Origin: QHBQ01 sp038230695
GTDB lineage: Bacteria; Chloroflexota; Chloroflexia; QHBQ01
Assembly: GCA_038230695.1 (NCBI GenBank)
Contig: JBBRMT010000117.1
Location: 1-13,953, forward strand
Direction: 5' to 3'
Length of the DNA: 13,953 bases
Part shown: positions 1 to 7,195 of the stretch, in pieces
Layout of the letters: each line of letters begins with the position of its first letter
Numbering within the stretch: position 1 is the stretch's first letter
Notes under the pieces: generated by a model
What the model saw: only the letters and a program-made list of their open reading frames with translations
What the model was told of the DNA's origin: nothing
The model's database searches: none
Made by a program: the position numbers and the translations under genes

Positions 1-21
1 GTTGCACTGCCAACGGACTGG

Positions 22-1313
22 TTATTCAGTGAGGTTGGTCTGGGCGTAGGCAAGTTCGAGGTAGCGGGAGCTCTCGTCTATCCAATCCCATGACCCCAGC
101 GCCTGGGCGTAGCGGAAATAAACCTCGGCCAGGGTTTCACGAGCATGAGCGCGTGCGAGGCTGGCGATTGCCTGCTGGAGTGTGCGCTCGGCGGCACTGC
201 GTTCACCGGTCATCGCCAATATCCTGGCCCGGACAAGCAATATCTCTCCCGCCAGCCTATCGCCAACCGCGTCTTCCCGCGCCTCAGCTTCCATCAAAGA
301 CTGCTCGGCCTCGACTAGTCTACCTGCTTCAAGCTGGAAGCTGGCAAGGTGGGCGGCGGCGCTGGCAATAGCGGCGGGGTTGCGGCTCAGTCTCGCGTAG
401 CGCAGCGCCTCGGCCAGGTGGTGGGCGGCAGCCTCGTTATCTCCCCGCGCCCGACACTGTGCGGCGAGGTTGCTGGCAGCAGCCTGTGCCGCGCCGCTGT
501 TCGCTGTTAGCTCGGCCAGGCCCAGCGCATAGTGGAGATGCTGCAAGGCATCAGTTGGCGCTCCGTTGCCCGGTTCACTCATCGCCATCTTGTAGTAATG
601 CACCGCTGCTTGCGAAGCATCGCTAGACTGCTTACTCAAACGCTCAATCTGCGGCTGCAGGGCCAGCGCCGCAGCAGGATTGGTCTCCGCCTGGGCCAGC
701 ATCAAGGTGACGAGGGTGGCGAGTTCAAGGTGCAAATCGCTGCTCCCGCTTTCGCGTATGATGGTCAAGCCGTGTGCGGCAAACTCGGCGGCGGTGGCGG
801 GCTGGCCCAGCATCATACTAATGCGGGCAGCTAGATAGTCGGCGTTGGCAGCCAGGTTGGGCGCAAGTCGCGGGCGTTGCGCGGCGTGCAGGGCAACGAG
901 TAGCTCCTGCGCCTCAAGCGGGTCGCCCTCCTCGATGTAAAGCTCGGCCTCGAGTAGACGAAGCCGCTCCCGCTGGTGGCCATAGATTATGCCCCGCTCC
1001 ACCTGATCGAGGCTGGCGCGGGCAGCGGCATAGTCGCGGCAGCACAACTGGTAGCGCAGTTCGGCGATCAGAAGCTGGTTGCGCTCCTCGCCCAGCTCAT
1101 CGCTGCTATCATCGAGCAAATAAGCGGGTGTCAGGCCGAGCCGGGCGGCGATATAGGCAAGCGCGCTACCGAAGGACGGATGCGGCCCAGCTCCACTGCC
1201 GACATATACGCTTTGCTGAAGCGACCAGCGGCTAGTTGGTCCTGTGTGAGGCCGCGCTCCAGCCGGGCTGCGCGGATGCGCTGGCCTAGCGCTGTAGCTT
1301 CGGGTTGCTTCAT
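22..1313 (-). pseudogene. XRE-family HTH regulator with C-terminal TPR repeats, split by a one-base frameshift
   Basis: A cytoplasmic transcriptional regulator: an N-terminal lambda-repressor-like HTH followed by a long alpha-helical TPR-type sensor region. The HTH is read from the ATG at 1313-1311 and shows LGQRIRAARLERGLTQDQLA and FSKAYMSAVELGRIRPS, the standard XRE recognition and turn segments. The reading frame then ends at a stop near 1133 with nonsense residues. If one base is added between 1170 and 1171 (completing a TCN Ser codon), the frame continues as GSALAYIAARLGLTPAYLLD, which matches the usual end of XRE domains, and runs to the TAA at 22. The TPR part (about 370 residues) is rich in Ala/Leu helix pairs such as AAEFAAHGL and AEQSLMEAEA. 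The frameshift is seen directly. Whether it is a real mutation or an assembly error cannot be told. It diverges from the gene at 1441 and could have regulated the shared intergenic region. Confidence 0.85.
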
Positions 1314-1354
1314 ATCGGCTACTTTCTAGTTGTTTAAAGGTCGAATGATGGGGG

Positions 1355-1392
1355 CATTATACAACAATTGTGAAATTGGGCATGGTATAATG
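1355..1392. promoter_or_regulatory. Divergent promoter pair with mirror-image -10 boxes and a central palindrome
   Basis: CATTATAC (1355-1362) and GTATAATG (1385-1392) are exact reverse complements, 22 bases apart. Each contains TATAAT pointing outward: minus strand towards the XRE gene at 1313 and plus strand towards the gene at 1441. The plus-strand box is an extended -10 (TGGTATAAT). Neither has a good -35. Between them lies the 8-bp palindrome ACAATTGT (1364-1371), a candidate operator for the XRE protein. The promoter role is inferred; the symmetry is seen directly. Confidence 0.55.
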
Positions 1393-1440
1393 AGGTTGTG
1401 AACTTTACTAGTGGTTTAGTGTTCTTCAAGGGAGTAACCA

Positions 1441-2847
1441 ATGAGCAGGGGCGCTACAAACATAGACCTCGACCCCTACCGCGATGGTGGCAGACTGATC
1501 ACCACGTCTGAGGCGGCGGCCAGGATGCAGATGTCAAAGCGTAAAGCCGACCATATCCTAAAGCAATTGCTCAAACAGGGCAAGCTAACCCGCTACCCTG
1601 GTCCAACCTGGCGTAACGGCAAAACCATGATCATGCTCGACTGGCGCGAGGTGGATGAGCAGACCGCGCAGTATCCATTTAAGCAGCAGCGGCAGAAGAC
1701 CGCGATTGACCGCACCCCACCCGCTGGCTGGGTGACACCGACTCAGGCCGCGCAACTACTGGGCGGCATATCGCGTCAGCGCGTAGACCAGATGATTGAC
1801 AGAGGGGAGCTGGTAAGCATGGCTCATCCTCAATTGCGGCGCAACACCGTGGTAAGCGTGAGCAGCATCCGCAGGCTAAAGCAACGGCGCGGCCATGTTC
1901 AGCCGGAGACCCCCACTCCCAGTCAGCAACTAGAGCAGGCGGTGCTGAAGCTGCTGGTCGATGGGTTGGACAGTCGGCGCGATATTGCCAGCGCGACTGA
2001 AAGCGGGCCTTTCAAGATAGACTATATCCTGCGGCGGCTGATGGCGAGGGGCATTGTCCAAAAGGTAGCGCCAGGTCGGTATGTTCTAATAAGCGATAGT
2101 GAGGAGCGGCAGCCAGCGCCTCCCCGCCCGCAGACGATTGGCTGGAAGGGTCGGAACAAGGGCCGCAATGTATACCTTACCGAAGAAGAACTTAATACCT
2201 ACCTCCGCGCCCGCGAAACTGGGGGCAGCGTGCCAGCAGGCTTCTGGCGTGGGGAGGCTGGGGAGAGCCGCGCCGCCGCCTGCGTCAGGTACGTGGCCGA
2301 GGTTATCCACGACACGAATACGCGGGCGGAGGTGATCAGCCTTGCCAAACATGACTTCCTGCGTCACGAATATCTGGAGGGCGCACACCAGGGCCGCTCA
2401 GTCTACGCCCTGTTCAACGCTGCATTCCCCGAACACCATCTGATGCCCTGGGAACTGGGCGTGAGCCCAGGCGGCTACTGGAAGAAAGGCGGTGATGCGG
2501 CGATTGTCGAGGCGGTCAGATGGTGTCTCAAGCAGCTGGGCAAGACGGCCGCCGAGGCGGCGGTGATGCTTGACGACAACATTGGTCTGGCCCAGATATT
2601 TGTCAAGTATGGTCTCAGCGTCGTGATATCGCAACACAACATCAGGTACTGGCTGCGCCAGATTGATCCGACCATACCGGCAGCGGAGCCGCCTGGCACC
2701 CGGCGGCTGAGGCGTGAGCAGCGACAGTCGGATATGATGCCCTGCCCGATATGCGGCAAGCGCTACGTGGCTATGGGTGTCCACGTGCGGCGCACCCACA
2801 AGCTGACGATGGGTGAGCTAGCTGCAACCGGATCAGGTGCGGAGTAG
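1441..2847 (+). CDS. Unclassified DNA-binding protein: three HTH-like modules and a C-terminal C2H2 zinc finger
   Basis: 468 aa, starting at ATG 1441 behind GGGAG (1430-1434). I do not recognise a named family. In order: an HTH-like segment at about residues 20-73 (TTSEAAARMQMSKRKADHIL); a second, excisionase/MerR-like HTH at about 96-150 (VTPTQAAQLLGGISRQRVDQ then a recognition-type helix); a winged-helix-like segment at about 160-218 ending GIVQKVAPGRYVLIS; a mixed region at about 270-390 with a pattern of aromatic anchors (HDFLRHEY, AFPEHHLMPWELG, PGGYW, VRWCLKQLG); and near the C-terminus CPICGKRYVAMGVHVRRTH, a CxxC...HxxxxH finger like those of Ros/MucR or phage proteins. It is soluble, with no membrane segment. 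It faces an integrase fragment across a hairpin and diverges from a broken XRE gene, so a mobile-element accessory or regulatory role is plausible. That role is inferred. Confidence 0.85.
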   Translation: MSRGATNIDLDPYRDGGRLITTSEAAARMQMSKRKADHILKQLLKQGKLTRYPGPTWRNGKTMIMLDWREVDEQTAQYPFKQQRQKTAIDRTPPAGWVTPTQAAQLLGGISRQRVDQMIDRGELVSMAHPQLRRNTVVSVSSIRRLKQRRGHVQPETPTPSQQLEQAVLKLLVDGLDSRRDIASATESGPFKIDYILRRLMARGIVQKVAPGRYVLISDSEERQPAPPRPQTIGWKGRNKGRNVYLTEEELNTYLRARETGGSVPAGFWRGEAGESRAAACVRYVAEVIHDTNTRAEVISLAKHDFLRHEYLEGAHQGRSVYALFNAAFPEHHLMPWELGVSPGGYWKKGGDAAIVEAVRWCLKQLGKTAAEAAVMLDDNIGLAQIFVKYGLSVVISQHNIRYWLRQIDPTIPAAEPPGTRRLRREQRQSDMMPCPICGKRYVAMGVHVRRTHKLTMGELAATGSGAE

Positions 2848-2875
2848 GATAATGCTTCACATAATAGGCATTATC
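2848..2875. terminator. Hairpin between convergent genes
   Basis: GATAATGC (2848-2855) and GCATTATC (2868-2875) form an 8-bp perfect stem with a 12-base loop. It starts one base after the TAG of the 468-aa gene and ends one base before the TAA of the convergent recombinase fragment. No T-run follows on either strand, so it is a weak terminator at best. It could instead be a recombinase site next to the integrase remnant. Confidence 0.35.
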
Positions 2876-2876
2876 G

Positions 2877-3275
2877 TTATCGAATCCCAACGATTGCCTC
2901 AGTCTCCTCCGCGTTCGGCGCCTCCTGGGCGCGCAGCCGCTTCAGGTACCTGGTGGTGGTATCCAGCGACTTATGCTCGAGAGCCTCGGCAATCCTGCTC
3001 ACCTCAGTGCCAGCCATCTCCTGAACCACCGCGAAGGTATGGCGCAGGCGGTGGAAACGCGACGTGCCGAGCCGACGGCGACAGATGTCGGCAATCGCCG
3101 ACTTGCTCAACCGGCCCCCCACACGATTATGGGCTAGCTGGATCCACACCGGCGCATCGCTACTGATACCGCCAACCACACTTAGTATTACAGCCTCACT
3201 TGAGTAGATGCTGCGGTGAGAGATGGGAACGTGTTCGGTTATCCGCTTATCTGCTGCCCACGTCCGCTGGCTCAT
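2877..3275 (-). pseudogene. Tyrosine recombinase/integrase, C-terminal half only
   Basis: 132 aa holding the distal part of a phage-type integrase catalytic domain. Visible active-site residues are H75 and R78 in FHRLRHTFA, H101 in EHKSLDTTTRYL, and nucleophile Y110 in the same motif. K10 may be the beta-hairpin lysine. The family is normally about 300 aa, with an N-terminal SAM-like core-binding domain and the first catalytic Arg about 80-100 residues further upstream; both are missing here. The frame stays open upstream of the ATG but gives no integrase-like residues, and it runs into the end of the SH3 gene at 3350. It is therefore most likely a truncated remnant unable to recombine DNA alone. 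The 5' end is crossed by an inverted repeat (3182-3302). Confidence 0.75.
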
Positions 3276-3302
3276 CCGCTTTATCTGAGGCTGTAATATT
3301 AA
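3182..3302. repeat. Inverted repeat, 17-bp arms with one mismatch, 87-base spacer
   Basis: The left arm TTAGTATTACAGCCTCA (3182-3198) is the reverse complement of TGAGGCTGTAATATTAA (3286-3302) at 16 of 17 positions. The left arm lies inside the recombinase fragment and the right arm just upstream of its ATG. It marks a possible recombination junction or duplication where the N-terminal half of the integrase was lost. Function unknown. Confidence 0.6.
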
Positions 3303-3349
3303 AACACTGTTTAGAAGGGTGCTGGGCGAGGAAGCGGGCGATTGGTCTT

Positions 3350-3874
3350 TTATAAGGGGGCTGGCGTTGGCACCAGATACGTACGTGAAATCCAGCCGCT
3401 GTCCCCGTTCGTATCGAGGGTGCGCACATTGGTCCAGGTGCCAGAGGCTGCGGTCTGGTCAGGGCCGATAACTTGCACCACCGTACCCTCGGATAGGGAT
3501 CGGACTATAGTCGCGTTCTGCTTGGGTTCGCTGCGCAGCTTCACCCCCACGCCACCAGTGTTCACCACCTGCAAATAGCTAGCTTTAATCGCCGTTCTCG
3601 ATGGGGTCGGGGCTGGCTGCGGTGTGGTGGTCGGCGGCGCTGTCGGTATAGGCAACGCCACTGCCGGGGTTGGTGATGCGCTATTAAATATGCTGCTCAC
3701 CATCTTGACACCACCAGTTACCCAATTCGGTGTTACCTGAGTGAACAGGAAGTAGAAGGCGACTACGGCGACGATTGCGACCAGGGCAATCGCCGAGCAA
3801 CCAAGACGCGGCCCCGCACGTAACACGGGTCGCTTGTCTACTTCGATGGGGATGCGCGGTTCACTGCTATGCAA
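3350..3874 (-). CDS. Membrane-anchored bacterial SH3 (SH3b) domain protein
   Basis: 174 aa. A short cytoplasmic N-terminus with basic residues leads to one membrane segment at about 26-45 (SAIALVAIVAVVAFYFLF). A Pro/Thr/Ala-rich wall-spanning linker follows at about 67-95, then an SH3b domain at about 99-168 with the typical VNTGGVGVKLRSEP opening and DSGWISRTYL ending. SH3b domains usually bind peptidoglycan or cell-surface polymers, so this is probably a surface-anchored wall-binding protein. The start shown is TTG at 3874, with GAGAG about 5 bases upstream; an in-frame GTG at 3889 is an alternative. It lies 86 bases downstream of the amidase on the same strand, suggesting a shared transcript and a shared job at the cell wall. 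Confidence 0.8.
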   Translation of the reverse strand: MHSSEPRIPIEVDKRPVLRAGPRLGCSAIALVAIVAVVAFYFLFTQVTPNWVTGGVKMVSSIFNSASPTPAVALPIPTAPPTTTPQPAPTPSRTAIKASYLQVVNTGGVGVKLRSEPKQNATIVRSLSEGTVVQVIGPDQTAASGTWTNVRTLDTNGDSGWISRTYLVPTPAPL

Positions 3875-3960
3875 ATCTACTCTCTTTCACCCAGAAGTAC
3901 CTATCAAAATCCCCTCTTTGCCTTCCTACAGTGACTAGCTGAGAAACGGCAGGTTGCCCC

Positions 3961-4929
3961 CTACCTACCTTGTAGAAAGCGGTCAACGCCGTTAGCAACC
4001 CCCAGCGCGGCCACACTCTGATAGGTGGAGAGGAACTCGCGCTCACTGTAGTTTGAGATGTAGCCCATCTCCAGGATGAGCATCGGGGTGCTGGGGTCTA
4101 CCGCATACGGCTGATGGTTATTGTAGAAGGCATAATAACCGCTCATGTTGAGGGTGATGTTATAGTTGCGGTCGAGACCGGTGGCCGCGCCGTACTCGAT
4201 GTACATATCGGCGAGCAGGTGGCGATTGACCGGGTTGTTGATGTCGCGGGGATAAGCGGCCTTGTAGCCTTGTGTGTAAGGGTCGGAGTCGGCATCGGCG
4301 TGGAGGGCGACGAAGGCATCAGCCTGGCAGCCAATCGGTATCGTAGCCGGGACGATGCGCACATCGTAGCCCCGCGCCCGCAGCATATCGGCGGCCAGCG
4401 TAGCGACATGAAGGTTGAGTTTCCACTCGGCTACGCCACCGACATATGCGCCATTGCTGCTGAACTGATAGAGTTGGTATGGTAGTTCGCTGCGCTTCCA
4501 GTGACCCGCCTGGATAACAACCCGTTTGGGTGTGACCGGCGCAGGGGTGGGTACAACCGTAGGCGTAGCCGAGGCATCAAGGAGGGCAAACTGTCGGTCG
4601 GGCACTGGTGGTAGCGCAGGCGCGGTAGCATCAGGCAGCACATTAGCGTTAGCATCAAAAGCGCTGGGGCCGGTGGGCATCTGCAGCGCTTCGGCAATTG
4701 AGAACCGATCCCCGTAAGTGCTATATGGGGAACTCTGACCAGGTTGGGGGTTAGGGGGTGGGGTCGGGGTTGGATAGAGGCTTTCATCGCAAGTAGCCAC
4801 CAGGTTGCTGCCTGTAGCAGCGGCCGGTGCCGGAAGGGGCGCGACGAAAGGGGAGAAGACCATTGAGAAGGCCACCAGCGTGGCACCGATTGCGCCAGCT
4901 GCTTTCGTAAAGCTTGACCGGGTAAACAT
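3961..4929 (-). CDS. Exported N-acetylmuramoyl-L-alanine amidase (Amidase_3 type)
   Basis: 322 aa. It cleaves the amide bond between N-acetylmuramic acid and L-Ala in peptidoglycan, outside the membrane. A signal peptide or anchor covers about residues 1-38 (basic start, hydrophobic run VAFSMVFSPFVAPLPAPAAA). A Pro/Thr-rich spacer follows up to about 135. The catalytic domain at about 136-322 has the zinc ligands expected of Amidase_3: H143 in VVIQAGHW, E168 in VAEWKLNLH and H210 in FVALHADAD. E287 in ILEMGYISN is the catalytic Glu. The start ATG at 4929 is preceded by GAAAGG on the minus strand. The domain carries a longer insertion than short phage amidases (PRDINNPVNRHLLADMYIEY and onwards) that I cannot assign. 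It is followed by the SH3b gene, and the pair looks like a wall-remodelling unit. Confidence 0.9.
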   Translation of the reverse strand: MFTRSSFTKAAGAIGATLVAFSMVFSPFVAPLPAPAAATGSNLVATCDESLYPTPTPPPNPQPGQSSPYSTYGDRFSIAEALQMPTGPSAFDANANVLPDATAPALPPVPDRQFALLDASATPTVVPTPAPVTPKRVVIQAGHWKRSELPYQLYQFSSNGAYVGGVAEWKLNLHVATLAADMLRARGYDVRIVPATIPIGCQADAFVALHADADSDPYTQGYKAAYPRDINNPVNRHLLADMYIEYGAATGLDRNYNITLNMSGYYAFYNNHQPYAVDPSTPMLILEMGYISNYSEREFLSTYQSVAALGVANGVDRFLQGR

Positions 4930-5277
4930 AGAGCGACCTTTCTACGTTTTTTCCAAGCTGTCGGCTCGGTCAGGGGAGTTGTTGTGTGCCGAGGTTGGCT
5001 GACTTTTTGGTTAAGGCATCGCTGGCGTATGGACTTGCTGGTTTTGAGCCTGACGATGACGATGGGGTTGACCGTGAGGAAGATTGCAAGGTCGCCAGTA
5101 GCTCCGTAGAAGCGGTGTGGTGTAGCCATTGTAGCCGGTAGAGATGAAGTTGGCGTGAAACGAGGATTAGAAACAGATGAATATGAGATGAGTGGCTGGA
5201 TGTATGACGTATTGTTGAAGAAGTTAAATATTGTTTCAAATTGTACAAAGTTAGCGCGGCGTAGGCTGTTACCCTGG
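4930..5277. other. Gene-free region upstream of the amidase
   Basis: About 350 bases with no convincing gene. Minus-strand open frames across 4970-5311 and 4431-5129 have no domain and the latter overlaps the amidase out of frame. The plus strand is visibly purine-rich near 5130-5220. The minus strand must hold the amidase promoter, but I see no clear -35/-10 pair. Confidence 0.5.
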
Positions 5278-5335
5278 TAAAAACAGCAGCCCTGGACCAG
5301 GTCGGCCCCAATTCCGGCTAGATCCAGGGCTACTG
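5278..5335 (-). terminator. Intrinsic terminator of the HtrA-type gene
   Basis: On the minus strand CAGTAGCCCTGGA (5335-5323) pairs over 13 bp, with one G-T wobble, with TCCAGGGCTGCTG (5296-5284). A smaller internal stem is possible in the 26-base loop. TTTTT (5283-5279) follows at once. Strand, position about 100 bases past the stop at 5432, and the T-run all fit a rho-independent terminator. Confidence 0.85.
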
Positions 5336-5342
5336 CAACAAC

Positions 5343-5368
5343 AGAAGGGAAAGGAAAGGGAAGGAAGA
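5343..5368 (+). repeat. 26-base homopurine tract
   Basis: Only A and G occur from 5343 to 5368, in short AAGG/GGAAA units, so the transcribed minus strand is homopyrimidine. It lies in the 3' untranslated stretch between the HtrA stop and its terminator. It could form a triplex or be simple low-complexity drift. Confidence 0.6.
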
Positions 5369-5431
5369 CAGAAGGTATGGTCTCCCTGGTCGCACCCCCA
5401 CCCTGCTTACCCGAAGCACGGCATCAGCTGG

Positions 5432-6586
5432 TTACTGACCGGCAGGCCGCTGCGTCAGCGTCACCTTGACCGTGCTGGCGCTGCCACCACGAATGTATGT
5501 GACGCTCACCGTGTCGCCTACTTTATGGGTCATCAGCACACTCGCCAGCGGGTTGTCGGTGCCAACCGCCTGACCGTCCAGCTTGGTGATGATATCGCCC
5601 GCTATAATGCCAGCCTTGTCTGCCGGGCTGTTCGGCTGCACCTGCTGCACCAGCTCACCACTCGTCACGTTCAGATTGTAGTAGGTGGCCACCTGGTCGT
5701 CAATCGCCAGATAGCTGATGCCGATGTACGGACGGACGACCGCACCGGTCTGGATTAGCTGCTGCGCAACCTTACTCGCATCGTTGCTGGGGATGCTAAA
5801 GCCCAGACCCTGAGCGATGTCGCTGCTGAAGCCATTGCCGCTGCTGCTACTGGTAACAACCGCCACATTGATGCCGATGACCTGACCACTCAGGTCGGCT
5901 AGCGGGCCACCGCTGTTGCCGTGGTTGATGGCGGCATCGGTCTGGATCAGGGCGCTGCCTTCGCCATCGAGGTGGCGGCCCGTGGCGCTGACTACTCCAG
6001 CGGTGACCGTGTTGCGGTACTGACCGAGAGCGCTGCCAATAGCGATGACTGGCTCACCAGGCTTGAGCGCGTCGGAGTTGCCAAAGCTGGCGACCGCTGG
6101 CACATTGGCGCTAACCTTGATGACTGCGATATCATCGTAGGTGTCGGAACCGACCAGAGTGGCCGGTACCTGAGTGGTACTGTTGGCAAAGACCACGGTT
6201 AGGCTCTGCTCGCCTGCTACCACGTGCGCGTTTGTGATGATGTGACCTGCTTTGTCAATAATGATACCACTGCCCTCGGCCTGGCCTTGCCGCCCCATGT
6301 TGTTGATGACAGTTACAACCGCGGGGCCGACGATCTGGGCGGCGGTAACGGTAGTGTTGTTGCTCGACGCGGGTGGGGTGGTGGGAACCGGCTGGCTGCT
6401 AGCTGATGTCTTGACTGGACTTGTCAGGGTGCCACTGATGGCGGCGCTGGTAAGCGCAGATGTCTGTGGGCTACTGGAATTGGCGCTGAAATAGCCAACA
6501 GCAACCCCGCCCGCGATGCCACCGGCGATGCTGCTGATGAGCAGGCTAAGAAACATGACCGCGAGAACCAATCTGTATTTCGACAT
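5432..6586 (-). CDS. HtrA/DegP-like serine protease with PDZ domain (S1C family)
   Basis: 384 aa. An ATP-independent trypsin-like protease that degrades or chaperones misfolded proteins outside the cytoplasmic membrane. A membrane segment at about 5-33 (YRLVLAVMFLSLLISSIAGG onwards) acts as anchor or uncleaved signal. A Ser/Thr/Pro-rich linker follows at about 35-78. The protease domain at about 80-280 has triad residues H121 (NAHVVAG), D152 (TYDDIAVIKV) and S225 (NHGNSGGPL). One PDZ domain at about 285-380 starts with PYIGI and contains NSPADKAGIIAGDIITKLDG. The start ATG at 6586 has GGAGG 8 bases upstream (6595-6599). It is monocistronic: own terminator at 5278-5335 and own upstream region with phased repeats. 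Exact subgroup (DegP, DegQ, HhoA) is not resolved, so no symbol is given. Confidence 0.95.
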   Translation of the reverse strand: MSKYRLVLAVMFLSLLISSIAGGIAGGVAVGYFSANSSSPQTSALTSAAISGTLTSPVKTSASSQPVPTTPPASSNNTTVTAAQIVGPAVVTVINNMGRQGQAEGSGIIIDKAGHIITNAHVVAGEQSLTVVFANSTTQVPATLVGSDTYDDIAVIKVSANVPAVASFGNSDALKPGEPVIAIGSALGQYRNTVTAGVVSATGRHLDGEGSALIQTDAAINHGNSGGPLADLSGQVIGINVAVVTSSSSGNGFSSDIAQGLGFSIPSNDASKVAQQLIQTGAVVRPYIGISYLAIDDQVATYYNLNVTSGELVQQVQPNSPADKAGIIAGDIITKLDGQAVGTDNPLASVLMTHKVGDTVSVTYIRGGSASTVKVTLTQRPAGQ

Positions 6587-6682
6587 TGCTTAATCCTCCA
6601 GGATTGCTGCAGTAGCAGCGTTAACAAATAGTTAGGGTAACAACAGGTTTGTATGATTGCGGTGGGCTAAGAGCTTACATCC

Positions 6683-6739
6683 ATATAATCGCATAATCAG
6701 GTTAGATGGTGATGAATGGGCGGTTAGAGCAAGGTTAGA
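6683..6739 (-). promoter_or_regulatory. PhoB/OmpR-type phased direct repeats and -10 box upstream of the HtrA-type gene
   Basis: On the minus strand TCTAACC occurs exactly three times (6739-6733, 6728-6722, 6706-6700), with start-to-start periods of 11 and 22 bases, i.e. one and two helical turns. The last copy is followed after 11 bases by TTATAT (6688-6683), a -10 candidate. Seven-base direct repeats with 4-base gaps and that distance to the -10 are the known layout of PhoB/OmpR-family response regulator sites. A further GTTA pair at an 11-base period lies at 6620 and 6631. The regulator is not in the window. Confidence 0.55.
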
Positions 6740-7195
6740 GTTCAATCGCAACTGCCGGGCGCGGAAATAGCTGGCGTGGGCAGGGAAGCGCGGCGCGAAG
6801 TGGGGGACGAAAGACAGCGCGGTGGGGCAGCTATAAGGGTCGCGGAGGTAGGGGTAGACGAGCACGTCGAGGCTTGAAGGAGCAAGCGGGTTGCGGAGGG
6901 CGGCGCGGGTTGCGGTGGGGCGGGTTTGCGGCCTTGGGCGTGGCCTTGCCAGTCTGTCTGTCTGCCACACTCCTGCGTGGCTCTGCTAGCGCTAGTCGCC
7001 TGAATACCGTAGGACTTGCGCCTAGCGTCGATCCCATCGCTACTGGCATGCTTATGCGTGGGTTGGCGCAGCTATATATGAACCCCGGTCAGACTTCATC
7101 TGCTCTTCACGTTCGTATGCTACTATCTTGGTAGGCATAGCGAACTAATCCAACTGTGATTTTGCGGTGATTTTGATTGAAGGGCGGGCTTTACC
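6740..7195. other. Gene-free GC-rich region upstream of the membrane protein pair
   Basis: About 450 bases without a convincing gene. Open frames on both strands (for example minus 6970-6632 and plus 6874-7134) are Pro/Arg/Ala-rich, mutually overlapping and lack a domain or good ribosome site. A 10-bp palindrome CTAGCGCTAG is at 6986-6995 and a short GTCT run near 6954. The plus-strand promoter for the gene at 7196 should lie near 7060-7170, but I see no strong match. Confidence 0.5.

Noticed and set aside
2398..2799. 133-aa minus-strand open frame opposite the 468-aa gene
   Set aside because: Lies wholly inside a strongly supported plus-strand gene, has no domain and follows from codon bias of the other strand.
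4431..5129. 232-aa minus-strand open frame
   Set aside because: Overlaps the amidase signal and linker region in another frame; low-complexity Pro/Arg/Ser composition and no domain.
5921..6494. Several plus-strand frames opposite the HtrA-type gene
   Set aside because: Antisense to a protein with a complete catalytic triad and PDZ domain; no independent signals.
6632..7134. Overlapping open frames on both strands in the GC-rich intergenic region
   Set aside because: Pro/Arg-rich, mutually overlapping, no ribosome sites of note and no recognisable motif.
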